DNA from: an uncultured Mucilaginibacter sp.
GTDB lineage: Bacteria; Bacteroidota; Bacteroidia; Sphingobacteriales; Sphingobacteriaceae
Assembly (NCBI GenBank): GCA_946479225.1
Contig: CAMLFI010000036.1
Coordinates: forward strand, 1-12,114
Direction: 5' to 3'
Length of the DNA stretch: 12,114 nt
Both the position numbers and the translations under genes were made by a program. Every line of letters begins with the position of its first letter. Within the stretch, counting starts at the first letter, position 1. Below are positions 6,551-12,114 of this stretch, piece after piece. The notes below the pieces were generated by a model that was given only the letters and a program-made list of their open reading frames with translations, did not search any database and had not been told where the DNA came from.

Positions 6551-7831
6551 ATGCGATTATTCAAATCATTTTCCATCTACACTATAAGCGCGTTTTTAAC
6601 ACAGGCTGTTAACTTATTGCTAATTCCTGTTTTTACTAACTATCTTACTACCGAAGATTATGGTATTCTATCACTAATAACTACAATAATGAGTTTTATG
6701 GCACCATTTATTGTGTTGGGTACAGATGGAGCAATTAGCATAGAATATTATAAAAACACATTTAAAGATTTATCAACCTACATAACATCAAGTTTAACTT
6801 TGTCGCTTTTATCATGTTTGATAATTTTTTTTCTATGTTTTATTTTTAATGACGTAATGGCGAAGCAATTCGCAATTCCGGGTATATACATTATATGTGT
6901 ACCTGTGTTGTGCTTTATGGATACTGTTAAGAACATAAATTTATTGTTTTATCAAATAAAAAGGGAATCGTTTTCATACGCCATGTATAGCCTATCCAAC
7001 ACTTTTTTAAATATCTTGATGGCACTAGTGTTTATAATTGTTTTGCATTATAATTATGAAGGTAGGCTTTACGGGCAGTATGTAGTTGGCATAGCGTATT
7101 TCATTGCAGGCTTATACATTTTAAGTAAGCATAAATTGATAGGCATCAGGGTATCAAAAAAAATGATGACAGACGCTTTTCATTACGGGCTGCCACTTGT
7201 GCCGCATGCAATAGGATTTATTGTTATAAACCTTGTAGATCGATTGTTTATTTCTCGTTATGTTGGCAATGATAGTTTGGGGATTTATAGTTTAGCTTAT
7301 ACAATTGGTAGTGTTATTATATTAGTAGCCCAAGCTTTTAATAATGCGTGGGTGCCCAGTTTTCTGGAAATTTTATCACAAAATACCGCTGAGGGAAGGA
7401 TAAAAATAGTGCTAATAACTTATATGTATACCATAGCTTTACTTGTGTTAACTATTGGACTAATTATTATTGCTCCATTTTTATACCAGTTTTTTATCAA
7501 TAAAAAGTTTCATGATGGTTTATCTATTATTCCCTGGATTGCCTTTAGCTCGTTTTTTTACGGCTGTTATTTGTCATTTACTAACTACATATTTTTTCTC
7601 AAAAAAAACAAAATATTTGCATACGTTTCTGTTGTAAATATTTTATTAAACCTATTGTTAAACTATGCGTTAATAAGGCTGTACGGGATTAATGGGGCCG
7701 CATACGCCACATTTATTTCGTTTTCAGTATTTGCGTTAATAATCATGGTTATTGCGCTCAAATTATACCCTATGCCATGGTTAAAATTTAAGATGTTAAA
7801 AAACAACTTAAAGCAAATGCTTACTTCTTAA
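6551..7831 (+). CDS. wzx: Wzx-type polysaccharide flippase (MOP superfamily)
   Basis: This 426-residue, highly hydrophobic inner-membrane protein should translocate the lipid-linked repeat unit across the membrane. About twelve membrane segments can be traced. The first runs from about residue 8 to 30 (SIYTISAFLTQAVNLLLIPV), followed by YLTTEDYGILSL, a hallmark of this family. The central HYGLPLVPHA (211-220) and NLVDRLFISRYVG (227-239) are also typical. The final helices run to about 405 and end in a basic tail (LKFKMLKNNLKQ). A 75-base gap with TTTTTAATTTTTAATA separates it from the amidotransferase, and I see no promoter box there. It begins the assembly half of the locus, where the DNA looks more AT-rich. 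The substrate cannot be read from sequence. Confidence 0.88.
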   Translation: MRLFKSFSIYTISAFLTQAVNLLLIPVFTNYLTTEDYGILSLITTIMSFMAPFIVLGTDGAISIEYYKNTFKDLSTYITSSLTLSLLSCLIIFFLCFIFNDVMAKQFAIPGIYIICVPVLCFMDTVKNINLLFYQIKRESFSYAMYSLSNTFLNILMALVFIIVLHYNYEGRLYGQYVVGIAYFIAGLYILSKHKLIGIRVSKKMMTDAFHYGLPLVPHAIGFIVINLVDRLFISRYVGNDSLGIYSLAYTIGSVIILVAQAFNNAWVPSFLEILSQNTAEGRIKIVLITYMYTIALLVLTIGLIIIAPFLYQFFINKKFHDGLSIIPWIAFSSFFYGCYLSFTNYIFFLKKNKIFAYVSVVNILLNLLLNYALIRLYGINGAAYATFISFSVFALIIMVIALKLYPMPWLKFKMLKNNLKQMLTS

Positions 7832-7896
7832 ACGGCGTGTCAAATAATGTTGTTAAACGGGTGATGCATTCGTATTAAATTACTAAATGATTTTTA

Positions 7897-9003
7897 ATGA
7901 TCTATTTTCTTATCAATAACGATTATCATTTAAGCCTGGATATGAAGTTGGCCGAGCAACTTCCCGATTTTGAGTTGGGACTAATTCAAATTCCGTACTC
8001 ATTAAATATTTTAAGTAAAAGCGAGGTTTTTTCCAAAATTTTCACTTATCATCAACGAGTTTATGCATCCTTATATAGGCTGATAATGCGACCTAAAGAA
8101 ATTCTCAATAGTCTAAAAATTGTAGATAAAGAATTAACAATACGTGCGGATGATATACTTTTAGTACATACGGAGCTAGATGTGTTGAATCAATATGTTA
8201 TACAAAAGTTCTATAAAGCAAACGCTAAGATATATCTGCTTGAGGATGGCACCGCCACCATGTGTTATTTTAGCACACCACCACAGGCCGCTTCCTTTAT
8301 GCATAATATCAGGGCATTCATATTAAATTTTTTTTATGGATTTAAATACACAAGCATAAAAAAATATGGAGCTGAAATTCTTCCGGTTATGGATGATAAC
8401 GTTTTTAACGGAATGATTGTGAGTTTTGGTGACAAAATAGACCGTAAAATCCCACTATACAAACTCCGTCCATTTGATGAGCCAATTGAAGTTAAATTTG
8501 ATAACGGGGCTATATTTTTTAGCCAACCAGTGTATTTTTGGTTTTGCACAGAACATCAATATATTAAATATATAGACGATCTGATGGCTGTGGCGTATAG
8601 ATTTGAGCGGTTTTACTTTAAGTTCCACCCGTCAGATACAGAAAACGTTAAACGGGCGGTAACCCGATTGATAAAGGAAAAATACTCTTATATTTTGATA
8701 ATCATAGAAAACGACATTGCCGAAAAGTTGATCATTAAATACCCGGTTAAGTATGCTATAACTTTTAACTCAACTGCAGTATTCAATTTAATGAACAGAG
8801 GTATAGTGCCCATTTTTTTGAATAGTATATTTAGCAACACTTATAACGACTCCTCATTTGTTGTTTTTGACCAGTTTTTACGGTCTATAGGTTGTAAATA
8901 TCCCATTTCATTATCTGAGGTTAAACCAGGCTTTATTGCATTTGATAATGATTTTGACAATACAGGTTCAATGTTGCTTTCAGATATTTTAAAGCAAGCG
9001 TAA
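7897..9003 (+). CDS. Putative nonulosonate/sialyl transferase (GT-B, GT52/GT38-like motifs)
   Basis: I do not recognise a named orthologue, but the 368-residue protein carries three short motifs shared by bacterial sialyltransferases of families GT38, GT52 and GT80, in the right order. An acidic-acidic-Gly motif, EDG, is at 116-118 after a beta strand (AKIYLL). HP at 244-245 lies in FYFKFHPSD. A Ser-Thr pair, S292-T293, lies in TFNSTAVFNL. In those families the motifs form the catalytic base and the CMP-binding site. The N terminus (MIYFLINNDYH) looks like the first strand of a GT-B domain. No signal peptide or clear membrane segment is seen, so it probably acts on the cytoplasmic face. With a CMP-nonulosonate synthetase in the locus, transfer of that sugar to the repeat unit is the natural role. 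A different GT-B function remains possible. The next ATG overlaps its stop by one base. Confidence 0.6.
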   Translation: MIYFLINNDYHLSLDMKLAEQLPDFELGLIQIPYSLNILSKSEVFSKIFTYHQRVYASLYRLIMRPKEILNSLKIVDKELTIRADDILLVHTELDVLNQYVIQKFYKANAKIYLLEDGTATMCYFSTPPQAASFMHNIRAFILNFFYGFKYTSIKKYGAEILPVMDDNVFNGMIVSFGDKIDRKIPLYKLRPFDEPIEVKFDNGAIFFSQPVYFWFCTEHQYIKYIDDLMAVAYRFERFYFKFHPSDTENVKRAVTRLIKEKYSYILIIIENDIAEKLIIKYPVKYAITFNSTAVFNLMNRGIVPIFLNSIFSNTYNDSSFVVFDQFLRSIGCKYPISLSEVKPGFIAFDNDFDNTGSMLLSDILKQA

Positions 9004-9836
9004 TGGTAAGTGTAATAACAGTAGTTTGGAATGGGGTCAAAACGATTGAAGAAACAATATTGAGTGTGCTCAGTCAAGATTATCCTGACGTGGAGTATGT
9101 AATAATTGATGGGGTTTCAACCGATGGTACTTTAGAGATATTAGCTAAATATGCTGATAAAATAAAATTAATATCTGAACCTGATAAAGGAATTTACGAT
9201 GCTATGAATAAAGGCATTTTAAATGCCAAAGGCAATTGGGTTTACTTTATGGGATGTGATGATGTATTTTACGATCAATCTGTATTGTCAAAGATATTTT
9301 TGCGCCCCGGTTTGGATAAGTATGATTTTGTGTACGGCAGCGTTCAGTTTTTGCATTCGAAATTGACTTATGACGGGGAGTTTGATCACGATAAGTTGTG
9401 CAATAGAAGCATTTGTCATCAATCTGTTTTTTACAGAAAAAGTGTATTTGATAGATATGGATATTTTAGCATCGACTACAAAAGCGCATCTGATTACATA
9501 TTTAATTTAAAGGCTTTTTGCCTGGATATAAGCAAATGGTTATATGTAGATGAAATTGTGACGATATATAATGAAAAAGGCCTAAGCCAGGCGCCGGAGG
9601 AAAAATATCTGGATAATAGTTTTGCAATAAGATACGATAATTTCAAAATACTTAACTCAAAGTTTATATTATCCAGGATATTTTGGTCATCTTACTTCAG
9701 ATACTTTATTAAGCACGATATCCGTACGTCAATTAAATATTTGTTGTTGGTTTTTAAAGATGTAGGCCTTATTAACCTTATTGTAAATTTTTTTATTATT
9801 TTGAAAAAACGTTATCGGCAGCCTACAGACGTGTGA
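9003..9836 (+). CDS. Family 2 glycosyltransferase
   Basis: This GT-A enzyme of 277 residues should add one sugar of the repeat unit from a nucleotide donor at the cytoplasmic membrane face. The N-terminal strand VSVITVVWNG is followed by the nucleotide-binding VIIDGVSTDGT (33-43). SEPDKGIYDAMNKG is at 58-71 and the DxD-region metal site is GCDD at 84-87. The acceptor-side CHQSVFYRKSVF (138-149) and SASDYIFNLK (161-170) are normal for WcaA-like enzymes. Residues about 244-267 form a hydrophobic stretch that could attach the protein to the membrane. It starts on the last base of the preceding stop (TAATG) and ends one base before the polymerase-like gene. Donor and acceptor cannot be inferred. 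Confidence 0.9.
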   Translation: MVSVITVVWNGVKTIEETILSVLSQDYPDVEYVIIDGVSTDGTLEILAKYADKIKLISEPDKGIYDAMNKGILNAKGNWVYFMGCDDVFYDQSVLSKIFLRPGLDKYDFVYGSVQFLHSKLTYDGEFDHDKLCNRSICHQSVFYRKSVFDRYGYFSIDYKSASDYIFNLKAFCLDISKWLYVDEIVTIYNEKGLSQAPEEKYLDNSFAIRYDNFKILNSKFILSRIFWSSYFRYFIKHDIRTSIKYLLLVFKDVGLINLIVNFFIILKKRYRQPTDV

Positions 9837-9837
9837 T

Positions 9838-11055
9838 ATGCAATTTATAAAAAAGCACAAATCATTAATATTGTTGTGGATATGCGTAACAAGCACGGCT
9901 CCGTTTATTTTTTATTCATGGCCCTATCATCCGTATAAAATATTAACGTTTGCCTGTTTATTGATAATAGTTATTCAAATGTTGCTTCATAAAGAGCGTA
10001 AAATTTTTGATTTCAATTTTTTTTCAATTATTGTAATACAAATAGCTTACTATCTGTTTATAACATTTTATCATAACGATACGTCGTATCTTAACCTTTG
10101 TATCCAGTTAATTTCGCTTTTTATACTTATCTCTTACATAAATGGCTTTATTGGGTTTCGGCTCTTTGTAAAATCATACATATATGTAATTATGGGTATG
10201 GGTTTTGGTGGTACAATAATATTTTTTCTGCACGCTGTGATAGGAGTGCCACCTTTGTTTTCGGTTCAATATTCGGCCTCGGGCACGTCATATTTCTTAT
10301 GGCTCACCACAAGCAATGTTTATTTTGATGTGGCTAACATCAGACTGTTAAGGTACTCCGGATTTTTTGATGAGCCAGGCACATTCGCGCTTTTTTCAAT
10401 ATTTGCCATACTGCTCAATAAAATTTATTTCAATAACACTAAGGTTGAAGCATGGCTGATAGCAGTCACTATATTTACTTTATCGTTGGCTTTTTATTTC
10501 GTAATGTTTATTTATTTCTTGTTTTTCTATATTAATAAATCAAATGTAAAATATCTATTCATTGCTGTCTTGGCAATAGGGTTTTCATATGTTTATATGA
10601 AAAATAATTTATCTAATGATACTGTAAACAAATTATATGAGTTTACTTTTAAACGGTTTGAGTTAAACGATAAAGATGAACTTGCTGATAATAACAGGGC
10701 AGATTTAAGCCAGCACGATAAAAATATATTCTACAAATACCCAATTTTAGGCTCGGGTTCTACCCAGGAAGAAATTTACGGATCAAACTTATTCTCCGTA
10801 TTCGCTCAATACGGCGTAGTAGGTTCTTTATTTTATTATGCTTTTCTGGTTTATTTCCTTCTGCAAATTATAATCGCAGGCGAAAAGCGTGGCTATTTTT
10901 ATTTTAAAATATTTCTTCTGATACTTTTAAATTTTTACCATAGGCCAGAAATGTCTTCGGTATTTACCTTGCTTATATTTGCCTGTATGATCTATCATAT
11001 TAAAAATGAACAGCCTTCCTTGCGAAGCGGGGTAAAAACACTAAAATTAAACTAA
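9838..11055 (+). CDS. wzy: Wzy-like O-antigen/polysaccharide polymerase
   Basis: This is a polytopic membrane protein of 405 residues, rich in Phe, Ile and Tyr, with roughly ten hydrophobic segments starting at residue 8. Two features support polymerase rather than a generic transporter. One is SGFFDEPGTFALFSIFA at 174-190, a motif with an acidic residue before a membrane helix. The other is the external-loop stretch NNRADLSQHDKNIF to YPILGSGSTQ (285-310), followed by FSVFAQYGVVGSLFYY, as commonly seen in O-antigen ligase/polymerase families. The position between two glycosyltransferases and downstream of wzx fits. WaaL-type ligase or an EPS polymerase are alternatives, because these families diverge strongly. 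Local base composition is very AT-rich (13 G/C in 9961-10020). Confidence 0.75.
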   Translation: MQFIKKHKSLILLWICVTSTAPFIFYSWPYHPYKILTFACLLIIVIQMLLHKERKIFDFNFFSIIVIQIAYYLFITFYHNDTSYLNLCIQLISLFILISYINGFIGFRLFVKSYIYVIMGMGFGGTIIFFLHAVIGVPPLFSVQYSASGTSYFLWLTTSNVYFDVANIRLLRYSGFFDEPGTFALFSIFAILLNKIYFNNTKVEAWLIAVTIFTLSLAFYFVMFIYFLFFYINKSNVKYLFIAVLAIGFSYVYMKNNLSNDTVNKLYEFTFKRFELNDKDELADNNRADLSQHDKNIFYKYPILGSGSTQEEIYGSNLFSVFAQYGVVGSLFYYAFLVYFLLQIIIAGEKRGYFYFKIFLLILLNFYHRPEMSSVFTLLIFACMIYHIKNEQPSLRSGVKTLKLN

Positions 11056-11065
11056 CCACATTTTA

Positions 11066-11851
11066 ATGGATTCACCTAAAATTACAATAGTAACGGCTTC
11101 GTTTAATTCTGAAAAGACCATTACAGACACTATTGAATCAATTTTGAACCAGACCTATCATAATATTGAGTATTTGATAATTGACGGAGGATCAACAGAT
11201 GAAACAATTGAGATAGTGAAAAGATATGAAAACAAATTTCAGGGTCGGTTAACATGGATATCAGAGCGCGATAACGGTATTTATGATGCTTGGAATAAAG
11301 CACTAAAATTATATTCAGGCGAGTGGATCTGCTTCGTAGGTAGTGATGATATAATGACGCTCAATGCTGTTGAAAAATATGCCTACGTAATAGCCAACAA
11401 CCCTGGAGTAAATTTCGTATCATCAAAAACATTACTTGTGCGCTCCGACTTAACACCTATTCGGATAAATGGCAAGCCATGGAGCGAAAATATGAATACC
11501 TATAATTGTATTTCGCACGTAGGTTGTATGCATCATAAAAGTTTGTTTTTAAGGAAGGGCGCATTTAATACAGAATATAAAATTGCAGGCGACTATGATT
11601 TTTTGTTGAGATGCGCTGATACAATTAATCCGGCATATCTTCCAATTGTGACAGTTACGGTAAGAGATGGTGGAATAAGTGGCAGGAATATAGAACGGGT
11701 GGCCAGGGAAACTTTGAATATAAAAGTGCTTAATAAATGTAAAGCTAAATGGAAGTGCGTTTTAGATTATTATATTGCCATTTTGAAGTACTATTTAAGA
11801 GTTATGGTTATAAATAAACTTTCGACTGTATATTTAAAAAGAAATCTTTAG
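11066..11851 (+). CDS. Family 2 glycosyltransferase
   Basis: A second GT-A glycosyltransferase, 261 residues. Motifs: KITIVTASFNSEKTI (5-19), YLIIDGGSTDET (36-47), SERDNGIYDAWNKAL (66-80) and the metal site VGSDD at 91-95. The acceptor domain has HVGCMHHKSLFLRKG (151-165) and IAGDYDFLLRC (173-183). The NGIYDAWNKAL form and AGDYDFLLR signature are typical of enzymes that build O-antigen or exopolysaccharide repeats. It shares architecture with the GT2 enzyme at 9003 but differs too much to look like a recent duplicate. It starts 10 bases after the polymerase-like gene. The donor sugar is not predictable. Confidence 0.9.
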   Translation: MDSPKITIVTASFNSEKTITDTIESILNQTYHNIEYLIIDGGSTDETIEIVKRYENKFQGRLTWISERDNGIYDAWNKALKLYSGEWICFVGSDDIMTLNAVEKYAYVIANNPGVNFVSSKTLLVRSDLTPIRINGKPWSENMNTYNCISHVGCMHHKSLFLRKGAFNTEYKIAGDYDFLLRCADTINPAYLPIVTVTVRDGGISGRNIERVARETLNIKVLNKCKAKWKCVLDYYIAILKYYLRVMVINKLSTVYLKRNL

Positions 11852-11895
11852 ATGAGACAATCTATATTTGCCCCCAGCAAAATTAGATCGCTGCT

Positions 11896-12114
11896 ATGAA
11901 ATTGCTTATCAATGCTTCAACATTAAGTGGAACGGGTGTAACACAGGTGGCTATTTCGTTTATTCAGGAATGTAAACAAATAACCGAGCATACCTACCAT
12001 ATATTAATAAGCAGGCTGGTGGAATCGCAGCTTGATTTAGAAAATTAGGCGCTAAGTTTTATTTTTTATCGTATTGATAGGAGGGGCGAGTGTTTATTAA
12101 TGGGATATAGTGAG
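11896..12114 (+). pseudogene. 5' part of a glycosyltransferase-like gene interrupted by in-frame TAG; truncated by window end
   Basis: From the ATG at 11896 the frame encodes 50 residues beginning MKLLINASTLSGTGVTQVAI. This looks like the first strand and helix of a GT1/GT4-type GT-B glycosyltransferase as found in Bacteroidota glycan loci. A TAG at 12046-12048 ends it. The same frame then stays open for 22 codons to the window edge (beginning ALSFIFYRID), so a single nonsense change is the simplest explanation. A real 50-residue product, a sequencing error or a gene decaying at the locus edge are alternatives. The ATG overlaps the stop of a 15-codon upstream frame (11852-11899). Family assignment rests on the N terminus only, so confidence is modest. 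Confidence 0.45.

Noticed and set aside
7828..7860. Direct repeat TTAAACGG around the wzx stop as a recombination or insertion scar
   Set aside because: The copies are only 8 bases, the flanks differ, and no mobile-element sequence lies between them.
10098..10328. Plus-strand 76-codon frame inside the Wzy-like gene
   Set aside because: It is out of frame with the polymerase, and its hydrophobic appearance simply reflects the T-rich DNA.
9003..11851. The two GT2 genes as a recent duplication
   Set aside because: They share only family motifs. The sequence between motifs and the C-terminal regions differ.

Overview
The window reads as a surface-glycan biosynthesis locus from a member of the Bacteroidota. 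A Sphingobacteriaceae-type organism (Mucilaginibacter/Pedobacter-like) is my best guess from protein style alone. Supporting signs are the moderately AT-rich DNA, the A-rich stretches instead of clear Shine-Dalgarno sequences before most starts, and a TAnnTTTG-type promoter box in the one sizeable intergenic gap. All genes lie on the + strand and are tightly packed, with 1-4 base overlaps at several junctions. I see no RNA gene, CRISPR array, insertion sequence or tRNA-type integration site, and no stretch over 300 bases without a gene.

Layout: (1) 1-3554, nonulosonic (sialic/legionaminic-type) acid synthesis: the 3' part of a neuB/legI-like synthase, a neuC/legG-like hydrolysing 2-epimerase, a CBS-domain plus sugar-phosphate nucleotidyltransferase like Campylobacter PtmE, and a neuA/legF-like CMP-sugar synthetase. 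(2) 3555-3733, a gap with a likely promoter and inverted repeats. (3) 3734-6475, a HisF-like/HisH-like/PseA-WbpG-like trio of the kind that installs acetamidino groups on N-acetylated sugars. (4) 6551-11851, assembly and export: a Wzx-type flippase, a GT-B protein with the three short motifs of bacterial sialyltransferases, two GT2 glycosyltransferases and a Wzy-like polymerase between them. (5) 11896-12114, the start of another glycosyltransferase-like gene, interrupted by an in-frame TAG.

Working model: upstream genes outside the window would make a 2,4-diacetamido-trideoxyhexose nucleotide. NeuC/LegG would release and epimerise the sugar, NeuB/LegI would condense it with phosphoenolpyruvate, and NeuA/LegF would activate it with CMP. 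The HisF/HisH pair would supply ammonia to the PseA-like enzyme, turning an acetamido group into an acetamidino group. The sialyltransferase-like protein is the obvious candidate to transfer the CMP-activated sugar to the glycan. The GT2 enzymes would complete the repeat unit, Wzx would flip it, and Wzy would polymerise it. The PtmE-like gene hints that the early steps run on GDP-linked intermediates, as in Campylobacter legionaminate synthesis. The individual families are known. The less ordinary points are the sialyltransferase-like gene, a HisF homologue with an altered catalytic residue, and the broken gene at the right edge.
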